Shown in pieces: positions 7,018 to 13,276 of a stretch of DNA of 22,763 nucleotides (position 1 is its first letter; every line of letters begins with the position of its first letter). Source of the stretch: Caulobacter sp. (GTDB taxonomy: Bacteria; Pseudomonadota; Alphaproteobacteria; Caulobacterales; Caulobacteraceae); assembly GCA_014378155.1 (NCBI GenBank), contig JACMOF010000485.1, forward strand, positions 1-22,763, given 5' to 3'. A model generated the notes under the pieces. The model saw only the letters and a list, made by a program, of their open reading frames with translations, was not told where the DNA came from and did no database searches. The position numbers were made by a program, and so were the translations under genes.

Positions 7018-8067
7018 ATGACTTTCAAGCACACCGCGTGGGTGATGGCTTCGGCCGTCGCCTTGAGCACCGCCGCGCCGGTTTTCGCGCAATCGAGCGA
7101 CGCCGCCTATCAGCAGCGCCTCCAGGCCTATGGCGATCAACGCGCCGCCTACAACGAGCGCTCGGCTGATTATCAGGACCAACAGCGCGCCTATGAAGCC
7201 GAGCGCTCCAAGTATGTGCGGGCTCGCGCCGACTACGATCGCCGTTACGGTTCGGGGGCCTATGACCGCCGCTATCCACAATACGCAACGCGTTACGTGG
7301 ACCCCACCTACGCCAGCAGCGGCGCCTATTACGGCGAACAACAAACCTACGATCATGACCGCATGGTCTACATGGACAACCGTCGCGACTATGACAGCCG
7401 CAATGGAAACGGCGCCTATGATCGTCGTCATCCGGACGACGCCTCGCGCTACAGCACCGACGGCCGGGTCTATGATTCCGCCAGCAGCGACTATCAGAAC
7501 CAGCGCGCCCAGTATGATCGCGACCGCGCGGACTATGATCGGGCTCGCGGTGACTATGATCGTCGCTATGGTTCGGGCTCGTACGATAGGCGCTACCCGG
7601 ATTACGCCACGCGTTACACCACGCCCTACAGCGCCCCCAATGCCGGCGGCTACGGCGACAACGTTTCCTACAACGAGCCCTGCCGTATCGACGCTCGCAA
7701 GAACGCGGCCGCCGGCGGTGTGATCGGGGCCCTGGTGGGCGCCCTGGCCGGCTCGAAGCTGGCCGCTCGCAACGCAAAACCCGAAGGCACCGTGCTGGGC
7801 GCCCTGGTTGGGGCCGGCGTCGGCGCCAGCATCGGCAACGCTTCGGCCAAGGGTCGCTGCGACGCCCAGGGGCAGTACTGGAGCCGGGAAGAGACCGTGG
7901 CCTACCGCGAAAGCAGCCGCTATCGCGCCAGCTCGGCCACCGCCTACAACAACTATTCCAGGACGTGCCGCCTGGCCCCGGCTGACACCGACTACGACGG
8001 CCGGACCGAAACCCGTTATGTGCGGGTTTGCCCAGACAGCCAAGGTCGCTATCGCATTCAGGGTTGA
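7018..8067 (+). CDS. Secreted Tyr/Asp/Arg-rich protein with glycine-zipper domain
   Basis: Envelope protein of 349 residues. Residues 1-25 are a signal peptide (cut after APVFA). Residues 28-215 are a low-complexity Tyr/Asp/Arg/Gln region with three 24-residue repeats (70-93, 122-145, 177-200) built on a DYDRRYGSG and YDRRYP core. Residues 230-275 are a glycine zipper (GGVIGALVGALAGSKLA then GALVGAGVGASIG). The C-terminal 75 residues contain three cysteines and a fourth (Cys222) precedes the zipper, so disulfides in the periplasm are plausible. GGAG precedes the ATG. It probably sits at the outer membrane; function is unknown. The neighbour at 8219 has the same zipper core. A 403-codon frame on the opposite strand is a shadow of its codon bias. 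Confidence 0.85.
   Translation: MTFKHTAWVMASAVALSTAAPVFAQSSDAAYQQRLQAYGDQRAAYNERSADYQDQQRAYEAERSKYVRARADYDRRYGSGAYDRRYPQYATRYVDPTYASSGAYYGEQQTYDHDRMVYMDNRRDYDSRNGNGAYDRRHPDDASRYSTDGRVYDSASSDYQNQRAQYDRDRADYDRARGDYDRRYGSGSYDRRYPDYATRYTTPYSAPNAGGYGDNVSYNEPCRIDARKNAAAGGVIGALVGALAGSKLAARNAKPEGTVLGALVGAGVGASIGNASAKGRCDAQGQYWSREETVAYRESSRYRASSATAYNNYSRTCRLAPADTDYDGRTETRYVRVCPDSQGRYRIQG
7225..7617 (+). repeat. Three dispersed 24-codon repeats within the 349-aa protein
   Basis: Units encode residues 70-93, 122-145 and 177-200, spaced 52 and 55 residues. The first and third differ at only a few positions; the middle one is diverged (RNGNG and RRHPDDASRY). This looks like an internal duplication of a block of about 50 residues. 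Confidence 0.75.
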
Positions 8068-8079
8068 TCCTGTCGGCAG

Positions 8080-8109
8080 GATGAACGGCGGCGTCGCCGC
8101 CGTTTCATC
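8080..8109 (+). other. Strong intergenic hairpin between the two glycine-zipper genes
   Basis: GATGAACGGCGGC pairs with GCCGCCGTTTCATC (one bulged T, loop GTC) 12 nt after the 7018-8067 stop. There is no T-run, so it may be a processing or 3'-stabilising hairpin or a weak terminator. Its right arm overlaps the TTCA direct repeat at 8103-8120. Confidence 0.5.
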
Positions 8110-8120
8110 CGCCGTTCAGG
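8103..8120 (+). promoter_or_regulatory. TTCA direct repeat, 11-bp period, upstream of the 8219 gene
   Basis: TTCATCCGCCGTTCAGG has TTCA at 8104 and 8115. The block GCCGTTCAGGTCGG is the same, apart from one base, as GCCGTTCAGATCGG upstream of the 2306-2827 gene on its own strand. It lies about 100 nt before the start. Confidence 0.4.
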
Positions 8121-8218
8121 TCGGCTATCCGACAATAGGCTCTCGACCAATGCGAACCAAAAGCAAGCTTGAGCGTTGTTGTTGCCCAAGCGTCTGACAA
8201 CCGATTTAGGAGGCCGCC

Positions 8219-8530
8219 ATGCGCGCCCAATTCAAGACCCTCGCCGTCATCGTCGCCCTCGGCTTCACGGCGTCCACCATCGCTGTAACCGCCGCCCAAG
8301 CCGAGACGCGTCACCGCATCACCGTCTGCAAGAGCACCAAGAACGCTCGTAACAAGGGCACCGTGATCGGCGGCGTCAGCGGCGGTGTGCTAGGCACGGT
8401 CGTCGCGGGCCATGGCAACAAGACCGAAGGCGCCCTCCTCGGCGGCGCCCTGGGCGCCGTCGCCGGCAACCAGATCGCCAAGAGGAATTCCAAGAAGAAC
8501 AATTGCCACTACGAATATCGCTACTACTAA
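8219..8530 (+). CDS. Small secreted glycine-zipper protein
   Basis: A 103-residue protein with a signal peptide (residues 1-28, cut after AAQA) and a compact glycine zipper covering most of the mature part (GTVIGGVSGGVLGTVVAGHGNKTEGALLGGALGAVAGNQIA, residues 48-87 split by a GHGNKTEG turn). It ends in a Lys/Asn/Tyr tail. Two cysteines (near residues 37 and 97) flank the zipper. This is the minimal version of the same architecture as the proteins at 2306 and 7018, close to the 17-kDa surface antigen type but without a lipobox. TAGGAGG stands 6 nt before the ATG, the strongest ribosome site in the window, suggesting high expression. A terminator follows. Confidence 0.85.
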   Translation: MRAQFKTLAVIVALGFTASTIAVTAAQAETRHRITVCKSTKNARNKGTVIGGVSGGVLGTVVAGHGNKTEGALLGGALGAVAGNQIAKRNSKKNNCHYEYRYY

Positions 8531-8556
8531 GCGGCGCGCAAAAGTCAAACGGACGA

Positions 8557-8581
8557 GGGGACGGGAAACCGTCCCCTTTTT
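8557..8581 (+). terminator. Rho-independent terminator
   Basis: GGGGACGG-GAAA-CCGTCCCC, an 8-bp perfect stem with a GAAA tetraloop, followed by TTTTT. It ends the glycine-zipper transcript before the convergent DUF1178 gene. Confidence 0.92.
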
Positions 8582-8594
8582 CGTGGTTGAACCC

Positions 8595-9029
8595 TTAGTT
8601 CATGTCCGTCTTCTTGGGCGGAGCCGGCGGCAGGGCCGCGACCTTGACTCCGTCCTCGACCAGGGCCGCGACCTCCTTGGGCGTGGCCTCGCCATAGATG
8701 CCGCGATCCTCGGACTTGCCCTCGTGGATGTCGCGGGCCTCCTTGGCGAAGCGGTCGCCGACATAGTCGAAACTGTCCTCGACCTGGCGTCGGACCTCGC
8801 TGGCGGCGGTCATCATCATCTCGCGCACCTGGGCGTTGGGTTCGGGCGTGGACCTGCGCGCCTTGGTGCCGGAGATGGCGGGCGACATGATCTGCTTGCG
8901 CACACCCTTGGAGCCGCAGACCGGACAGTCCACCAGCCCACGCGCCAACTGGTCGTCATAGTCCGACGACGAACCGAACCAGCCCTCGAAGGCGTGGTCG
9001 TGGTCGCAAGCGAGCGCGTACTTGATCAT
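8595..9029 (-). CDS. DUF1178 family protein
   Basis: The 144-residue protein starts MIKYALACDHDHAFEGWFGSS, the signature opening of DUF1178, and contains CPVCGS (Cys35, Cys38), which with Cys8 and nearby His residues probably binds zinc. The middle has MMTAASEVRRQVEDSFDYVGDRFAKEARDIHEGKSEDRGIYGEAT, also typical of the family. The C-terminus is Pro/Lys-rich. The function of the family is not established. It is the last gene of the comF-grxC-amidase set, 15 nt after the amidase stop, an arrangement suggesting an operon. It converges on the terminator at 8557-8581. Confidence 0.88.
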   Translation of the reverse strand: MIKYALACDHDHAFEGWFGSSSDYDDQLARGLVDCPVCGSKGVRKQIMSPAISGTKARRSTPEPNAQVREMMMTAASEVRRQVEDSFDYVGDRFAKEARDIHEGKSEDRGIYGEATPKEVAALVEDGVKVAALPPAPPKKTDMN

Positions 9030-9044
9030 GAGGCCAATATGGGG

Positions 9045-9866
9045 TCAGGGACCCGTGAAGGCACGCGCGTTCTTCAGGGCGGGGATCGCCGCGCGGGCCC
9101 TGTCGACGGCCCCGAGCTCGATATCGGCGATCAGCACGCCCGGCGCGTCGTGATCAAGCTTTCCGATCACCTCGCCCCAAGGCCCGACAACGATCGAGCG
9201 ACCCCAGGTGCCTCTGCCGTCCTCGTGAAGGCCGCCTTGGGCCGCAGCCAGCACGAAAGAGCCGGTCTCGATGGCCCGCGCCCGCAGCAGGATGTCCCAA
9301 TGCGCCTCGCCTGTTGGCCGGGTGAAGGCGGCGGGCACGGTCAGGATCTGGGCGCCACCCAGCGCCAGGGCACGGTGTAGGGCAGGAAAGCGCATGTCGT
9401 AGCAGATGGTCAGGCCAAAGACGCCCAGGGGGGTTTCGACCACCACGGCTCGGTCGCCGGGCTCGTAGGTCGATGATTCCCGGGCCGTCTCACCGGTCGG
9501 CAGATTCACGTCGAACATGTGCAGCTTGTCGTAGGTCGCGACGATCGCCCCGGACGGATCGATCACCGCCTGACGGTTGGCGGCCTTGCCGTCTTCTCGC
9601 TTGACCAGCGCCGAGCCGACATCGATCCAGACGCCCAGCTCGCGGGCCAGGTTGCGCAGGCCCAGCACCACCGGATCGTCGTCCAGCGAGACCAGGGTCG
9701 GCAGCAGCTTGGCGCGGTCCTTCTGCAGCACGTTGACGCCCTCCGGCGTCAGGATGAACCGGGCGCCCTTCTCCGCGGCCTCGCGCACCAGCGGCGCGAC
9801 ATGGGCCAGAGCGGCCTCGTGGGTGGCCGGCGTGCGGGTCTGAACGAGGCCGACCCGGAGTGTCAT
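9045..9866 (-). CDS. Carbon-nitrogen hydrolase (nitrilase superfamily), Nit1/Nit2-like amidase
   Basis: Amidase of the nitrilase fold, 273 residues. The Glu-Lys-Cys triad is intact: Glu42 in ILTPEGVN, Lys114 in YDKLHMFDV, Cys155 in LTICYDMRFP. The DKLHMFDV and CYDMRFP signatures are those of the Nit1/Nit2 group, whose members remove the amide from deaminated glutathione or from omega-amides. The substrate here is inferred from similarity only. The ATG at 9866 overlaps the grxC stop by 4 nt, so the two are translationally coupled. A glutathione-repair amidase next to a glutaredoxin is a sensible pairing. Confidence 0.9.
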   Translation of the reverse strand: MTLRVGLVQTRTPATHEAALAHVAPLVREAAEKGARFILTPEGVNVLQKDRAKLLPTLVSLDDDPVVLGLRNLARELGVWIDVGSALVKREDGKAANRQAVIDPSGAIVATYDKLHMFDVNLPTGETARESSTYEPGDRAVVVETPLGVFGLTICYDMRFPALHRALALGGAQILTVPAAFTRPTGEAHWDILLRARAIETGSFVLAAAQGGLHEDGRGTWGRSIVVGPWGEVIGKLDHDAPGVLIADIELGAVDRARAAIPALKNARAFTGP

Positions 9867-10117
9867 GCCGCGAGCAGGGCGTCCAGCTTGCCCGCGCGCT
9901 CCAGCGCCATCATGTCGTCGCAGCCGCCGATATGCTGCTCGCCGACGAAGATCTGCGGGAAGGTGGTGCGACCCGAGCGATCCATCATCTCCTTGCGCAG
10001 GGCTGGATCCATGCCGGCCTCCAGTTCGGTGAAGTCGGCGCCCTTGTCGTTGAGCAGTTTCAGGGCCCGGGCGCAGTAGCCGCAGAACGGGCGGGTGTAG
10101 ATGATGACCTTGGCCAT
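9863..10117 (-). CDS. grxC: Glutaredoxin 3 (GrxC)
   Basis: Glutathione-dependent thiol reductase of 84 residues, the usual size for monomeric dithiol glutaredoxin 3. The active site is CGYC (Cys12, Cys15) after VIIYTRPF. The glutathione-binding TFPQIFVG (cis-proline) and GGCDDMMAL motifs are present. It reduces protein disulfides and glutathionylated cysteines in the cytoplasm. It follows comF by 31 nt and overlaps the amidase start by 4 nt, so all four genes are probably one transcript. Confidence 0.95.
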   Translation of the reverse strand: MAKVIIYTRPFCGYCARALKLLNDKGADFTELEAGMDPALRKEMMDRSGRTTFPQIFVGEQHIGGCDDMMALERAGKLDALLAA

Positions 10118-10148
10118 GGAGAATCCGTAACAGACGTCGTTTCCGTCC

Positions 10149-10928
10149 TCATATAGGACGCGCGTGCAGTTCTGTAACGCGCGCGACGACGGCGAGTGTC
10201 ACCTGGCTGGCCCCAGCCGCCAGCAGCGCCCGCGCGCAGCCCTCCGCCGTGGCGCCGGTGGTCAGCACGTCATCGACCAGCAGCACCTTGCGGCCGACCA
10301 CCCGATGTCGCCGCGATTCGGGGACGGCGAAGGCCGCCGCGACGTTGCGTCGGCGACCCACCGCCGACTTGCCGCCCTGACTGTCGGTGTCGCGCTTGCG
10401 GACAAGGGCGTCGGGGAGGTAGGGCCGCCCCGCCATCGCGCACAGCGGCCGGGCGATTTCGGCGGCCTGGTTGTAGCGGCGCTTGAGCAGGCGTGAGCTG
10501 TGCATCGGGACCGGAACCACCGCCTCGGCTTCGTCCAGCAGATCCACCGCCGATCGCGACAGCCACCGGGCGAACAGGCTCGACAGGTCGGTGCGGTCGG
10601 CGTGTTTCAGCTTCAGGATCAGGTCGCGCGAATGCTCGTCATAGAGGCAGGCCGCCCGCGCCCGGCTGAAGGGCCGTTCGCGCGATTGGCACAGAACGCA
10701 GCGGATTTCGCCGACGTCATAGGCGAACGGCGCGCCGCAACCGTCGCACACCGGACCGTCCAGGAAGGTGATGCGGCTCCAGGCCTCGGCCGACAGCCCC
10801 GAGGTCAGGGCCGCCGCGCCATCGAAGGCGCGCGGCGGCAGGATCAGGCCCAGCAGGTCCTGCGCCAACGCGGTCAGGCGAGGGGAAGGTTTCCATGACG
10901 CGCGAGAAGCCCCATCTTGCGCCGACAT
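10149..10928 (-). CDS. comF: ComF family protein (phosphoribosyltransferase-like)
   Basis: The 259-residue protein has a zinc ribbon with CDGC (residues 61-64) and CVLC (77-80), then a phosphoribosyltransferase domain with AEAVVPVPMHSSRLLKRRYNQAAEIA and the PRPP loop VLLVDDVLTTGATAEGC. ComF proteins support DNA uptake in competent bacteria; in non-competent species the role is less clear. The start ATG at 10928 overlaps the start of the methyltransferase on the other strand by 2 bp. The frame stays open far upstream, but that part is the shadow of the methyltransferase. No strong ribosome site is visible because the upstream DNA codes the other way. It heads the comF-grxC-amidase-DUF1178 set. 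Confidence 0.85.
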   Translation of the reverse strand: MSAQDGASRASWKPSPRLTALAQDLLGLILPPRAFDGAAALTSGLSAEAWSRITFLDGPVCDGCGAPFAYDVGEIRCVLCQSRERPFSRARAACLYDEHSRDLILKLKHADRTDLSSLFARWLSRSAVDLLDEAEAVVPVPMHSSRLLKRRYNQAAEIARPLCAMAGRPYLPDALVRKRDTDSQGGKSAVGRRRNVAAAFAVPESRRHRVVGRKVLLVDDVLTTGATAEGCARALLAAGASQVTLAVVARVTELHARPI

Positions 10929-10930
10929 GA
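10895..10930 (+). CDS. Possible 11-codon leader ORF before the methyltransferase
   Basis: ATG at 10895 opens a frame for MTREKPHLAPT and stops at TGA 10928-10930, overlapping the methyltransferase ATG by 4 nt (ATGA). AGGGGAAGG stands 5 nt before it, a far better ribosome site than anything in front of the methyltransferase itself. Leader translation could deliver ribosomes to the downstream start. No direct evidence of expression. Confidence 0.4.
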   Translation: MTREKPHLAPT

Positions 10931-11841
10931 CCGCCGCCCCCCTGCTCTTCGACCGCGCCCTGCTGCGCGCCCGCCTCGACCGCGCCGCGCCCGGCTTCGA
11001 GACCGCCGGCTTCCTGAAAGCCCGCGCGGCCGAAGACGCGGTGATGCGGCTGGAAGCCATCCTGCGCGAGTTTCCGGTCGCGGTCGACCTTGGCGCGAGA
11101 AACGGCGCCTTTGCTCGCGCCCTGGCGGAGAGCGACGCCCGCGAGAAGATCGGCCTCCTGATCCAGACCGACCTGTCCGAACGCATGCTGGGCGGGCTGC
11201 ACGGTCCGCGCGTCGCGGTCGACGAGGAGCACCTGCCGTTCGGCGACGCGACGATAGACCTGGCCGTCTCGACCCTGGCCCTGCACTGGACGAATGACCT
11301 GGTGGGCGCCCTGATCCAGATACGCCGCGCCTTGCGGCCCGACGGCCTGTTCGTCGGCGCGTTGTTTGGCGGCGCCACCCTGACCGAGCTGCGCCAGGCC
11401 CTGCTAGCGGCGGAGGACGAGGTCAGCGGCGGGGCCTCCGCTCGCGTTTCGCCCTTCGCCGACACCGTCGACGCCGCCGGCCTGTTGCAGCGGGCGGGCT
11501 TCGCCCTGCCCGTCGCCGACAAGGACCGGGTCAAGGTGCGCTACGGCCATCCGCTGGCCCTTCTGAAGGACCTGCGGGCCATGGGTGAGACCAGCGTGCT
11601 GCTCGACCGTTCGCGCAAGCCGCTCCCCCGCAAGGTGCTGTTCCGGGCGATGGAGCTCTATCAGGAACGATTCGCCGAGGCCGACGGCAAGGTGCCCGCC
11701 ACTTTCGAGATCATCACCGTCACCGGCTGGGCTCCGCACGATAGCCAGCAGAAGCCGCTGCGGCCAGGGTCGGCCAAGATGCGGCTGGCGGACGCGCTAG
11801 GCGCGGTGGAGCGGTCGGCGGGGGATAAGGCGGGCGGGTAG
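10927..11841 (+). CDS. SAM-dependent methyltransferase, BioC/NDUFAF5-like
   Basis: Class I methyltransferase of 304 residues. SAM motif I is AVDLGARNGAFARAL (residues 52-66), with the motif II acid in LIQTDLSERML (Asp82), and a post-I DLAVSTLALHWTNDLVGAL stretch. The sequence opens LLFDRALLRARLDRAAPGF, as in the alphaproteobacterial relatives of NDUFAF5 (complex I assembly, which hydroxylates an arginine of NDUFS7) and of BioC. The motif I sequence GARNG replaces the standard GCGTG, as is common in the NDUFAF5 group. The true substrate cannot be set from sequence. Start at 10927 is chosen because conservation begins there; the frame is open 53 codons upstream, but that region is comF on the other strand. 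Confidence 0.85.
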   Translation: MTAAPLLFDRALLRARLDRAAPGFETAGFLKARAAEDAVMRLEAILREFPVAVDLGARNGAFARALAESDAREKIGLLIQTDLSERMLGGLHGPRVAVDEEHLPFGDATIDLAVSTLALHWTNDLVGALIQIRRALRPDGLFVGALFGGATLTELRQALLAAEDEVSGGASARVSPFADTVDAAGLLQRAGFALPVADKDRVKVRYGHPLALLKDLRAMGETSVLLDRSRKPLPRKVLFRAMELYQERFAEADGKVPATFEIITVTGWAPHDSQQKPLRPGSAKMRLADALGAVERSAGDKAGG

Positions 11842-11862
11842 GGTAAGTCTCCCAACCCACCG

Positions 11863-11900
11863 CTCATACCGACGAAAGTCGGGACCCAAGCTGAGCTTGG
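11863..11900. repeat. Double-hairpin intergenic repeat
   Basis: CTCATACCGACGAAAGTCGGGACCC contains CCGAC-GAAA-GTCGG; next to it is CCAAGCT-G-AGCTTGG. It resembles the dispersed TCATCCCGGCGAAAGCCGGGACCC element of alphaproteobacterial genomes. It lies between the convergent methyltransferase and pilin frames and could stop both, though no T-run is present. Confidence 0.65.
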
Positions 11901-11911
11901 CGCAAAACCGC

Positions 11912-12163
11912 CTACTTCGCCGCGTTGCTGGTCGCCAGCAGGGTGTTCACCTTGGTGAAGGTGGTCTTGATGGTGCCCGACAGAGCGCCAAGGATGCCGA
12001 TCAGGGCGACGGCGATCAGGGCGACGATCATGCCGTATTCGATGGCCGTGGCGCCGCGCTCGTCGCGCCAGAAACGGCTTAGAGCAGATCGCGCAGCCAG
12101 GCGATCAGCGGCAGGTCGGCCGGCGGCATCGGATAGTCCGCGAGCCTGTCGGGCTTCACCCAT
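11912..12163 (-). CDS. Flp/Fap-type pilin subunit, 5' end overlapping mutT (start uncertain)
   Basis: The last 52 residues are a clear Flp pilin: FWRDERG, then the prepilin peptidase site and pilin motif ATAIEYG, then a hydrophobic helix MIVALIAVALIGILGALSGTI and a short tail. Such pilins are cut after the Gly by a CpaA-type peptidase and exported by the Tad/Cpa system. The problem is the start: no ATG, GTG or TTG lies in frame between the mutT stop and FWRDERG. The nearest ATG is at 12163, inside mutT, with GAGG 7 nt before it. It would give an unusually long 37-residue Arg/Ala-rich leader. Either the pilin is translated from inside mutT, uses a rare CTG start, or has lost its own 5' end and is a remnant. 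Confidence 0.6.
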   Translation of the reverse strand: MGEARQARGLSDAAGRPAADRLAARSALSRFWRDERGATAIEYGMIVALIAVALIGILGALSGTIKTTFTKVNTLLATSNAAK

Positions 12164-12495
12164 TTCAGCGCCTCATGCTCCTGGGCGGTGACAAGTCCGT
12201 CCCAGCGCCGCAGCAGGTAGAGTGGCATGAGGAGGTGAAAGGACTCGTAATCGTGGGAGGCGAAAACGAACGGCGCCAGGCAGGCCTGGGCCACCTGGAT
12301 TCCCAGTTCCTCGTCGAGTTCGCGGATCAGGCATTGCTCGGGCGTCTCGCCCGGCTCGACCTTGCCGCCCGGAAACTCCCAAAGCCCGGCCAGCGCCTTG
12401 CCCTCCGGCCGCTGGCAGATCAGCACCCGCCCATCGACGTCGATCAGGGCCGCGGCGGCGACGAGAACGATGGGCTTGGGGGAGGACTGGATCAT
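12079..12495 (-). CDS. mutT: MutT-family Nudix hydrolase (8-oxo-dGTP diphosphatase)
   Basis: Removes 8-oxo-dGTP from the nucleotide pool, limiting A:T to C:G mutation. The 138-residue protein has a perfect Nudix box at residues 44-66: G-KVEPG-E-TPEQCLI-REL-D-EE-L-GI. ALAGLWEFPGGKVEPGE is the MutT-type sequence, and the length matches the bacterial MutT core without a C-terminal extension. AAGG lies close before the ATG at 12495. Its 3' end overlaps the possible pilin start by 85 nt. It diverges from the PRC-barrel gene with an 82-nt gap. Confidence 0.9.
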   Translation of the reverse strand: MIQSSPKPIVLVAAAALIDVDGRVLICQRPEGKALAGLWEFPGGKVEPGETPEQCLIRELDEELGIQVAQACLAPFVFASHDYESFHLLMPLYLLRRWDGLVTAQEHEALKWVKPDRLADYPMPPADLPLIAWLRDLL

Positions 12496-12577
12496 GACGC
12501 CTTAGTCGAACGGGTCACGCCGCTTGGCAACTGTCATCGACGCGGCCGCGTTGGTTGTCCAGAACGAGGAGAACCCC

Positions 12578-12916
12578 ATGAGCGTCGACGATCGCCTGGT
12601 GAAGAGCGCCGCCCTGATCGGCACGAAGGTCAATGACGTCGGAGGCCACAAGATTGGTGTGATCCGCGAGATCTATATCGACCGCGACGCCGGCATCGGC
12701 CGCTATGTGGCGATCGAGCCTTCGGGCCTGTTCGCGGCCGGCGGCAAGTACCATCCCCTGCCCTGGCGCCTGCTCACCTATGACGAAAAGGCCGAAGCCT
12801 ATGTCCTCGACATCGCCAAGGACCGCTCCAAGGAGGCCCCGGCTTATGACCGCGACCAGTTGAACAGCGCCACCTATGGCTGGGCGGCGCAGGTGGAGCG
12901 GTACTTCGAGGTCTGA
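12578..12916 (+). CDS. PRC-barrel domain protein
   Basis: A 112-residue protein made mostly of one PRC-barrel (residues 8-75): ALIGTKVNDVGGHKIGVIREIYIDRDAG and RYVAIEPSGLFAAGGKYHPLPWRLLTYD. PRC barrels mediate protein-protein or RNA contacts in RimM and photosynthetic reaction centres; stand-alone copies in Alphaproteobacteria are of unknown function and often stress-linked. No signal peptide. GAGGAG stands 6 nt before ATG 12578, which fixes the start against the upstream in-frame TTG at 12524. The stop is 5 nt from the palindromic repeat at 12921. Confidence 0.88.
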   Translation: MSVDDRLVKSAALIGTKVNDVGGHKIGVIREIYIDRDAGIGRYVAIEPSGLFAAGGKYHPLPWRLLTYDEKAEAYVLDIAKDRSKEAPAYDRDQLNSATYGWAAQVERYFEV

Positions 12917-12920
12917 CGCC

Positions 12921-13025
12921 GTGCGTCCTTCGAGGCCCGCTGCGCGGGCGCCTCAGGATGAGGGAAGTTGTTGCTGAATTGCTCATCCTGAGGTGCGAGG
13001 CGCAGCCGAGCCTCGAAGGACGCAC
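12921..13025. repeat. Complete REP-like palindromic repeat
   Basis: Outer arms GTGCGTCCTTCGAGGC and GCCTCGAAGGACGCAC are exact 16-bp reverse complements. Inner arms CCTCAGGATGAG and CTCATCCTGAGG are exact 12-bp reverse complements. The whole 105-bp unit could form a nested hairpin. A degraded copy is at 3543-3658. Placed right after the PRC-barrel stop, it may serve as its 3' end. Confidence 0.85.
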
Positions 13026-13276
13026 TGCGCCAAATCGCGCACACCCTTGCCCGCCCTTGACTTCGCACCTGCAATAAACGATCTAGGGCGTGCGCCGTCT
13101 GGCGCTATCGGTGCTCCAGCCGCGTGAGGGACCTTTCTGGTCCGCCCTGTCGAGCACCCTGAACGCTTCCATCAGACCGCCCGTGTCACGCGGGGCGCTC
13201 CCCACCGACCCGCCGCCAGGCGAGCCGTGCGAGGATCGCATGCGCCGTCTCTGTGGCTGCACGAAAGCATCCAACC
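13026..13276 (+). promoter_or_regulatory. Promoter and long leader region of the DEAD-box helicase gene
   Basis: Together with the repeat this makes a gene-free stretch of 360 nt. TTGACT at 13057-13062 is a good -35, with A/T-rich CAATAAACGATCTA downstream as a possible -10. A transcript from about 13090 would have a leader near 190 nt, with a small stem GCGCC-GTCT-GGCGC at 13092-13105. Long leaders are typical of cold-induced helicase genes. An ATG at 13240 with GAGG 5 nt upstream opens a different frame that runs to 13482. Confidence 0.35.

Noticed and set aside
6832..8043. 403-codon open frame on the minus strand opposite the 349-aa protein
   Set aside because: Composition is dominated by Ala/Val/Gly/Ile produced by the complementary strand of Tyr/Asp/Arg codons; no recognisable domain, and the plus-strand gene has a signal peptide, ribosome site and repeats.
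10929..11534. Upstream extension of the comF frame by about 200 codons
   Set aside because: Arg/Ser/Ala-rich, overlaps the methyltransferase; ComF similarity begins only after the ATG at 10928.
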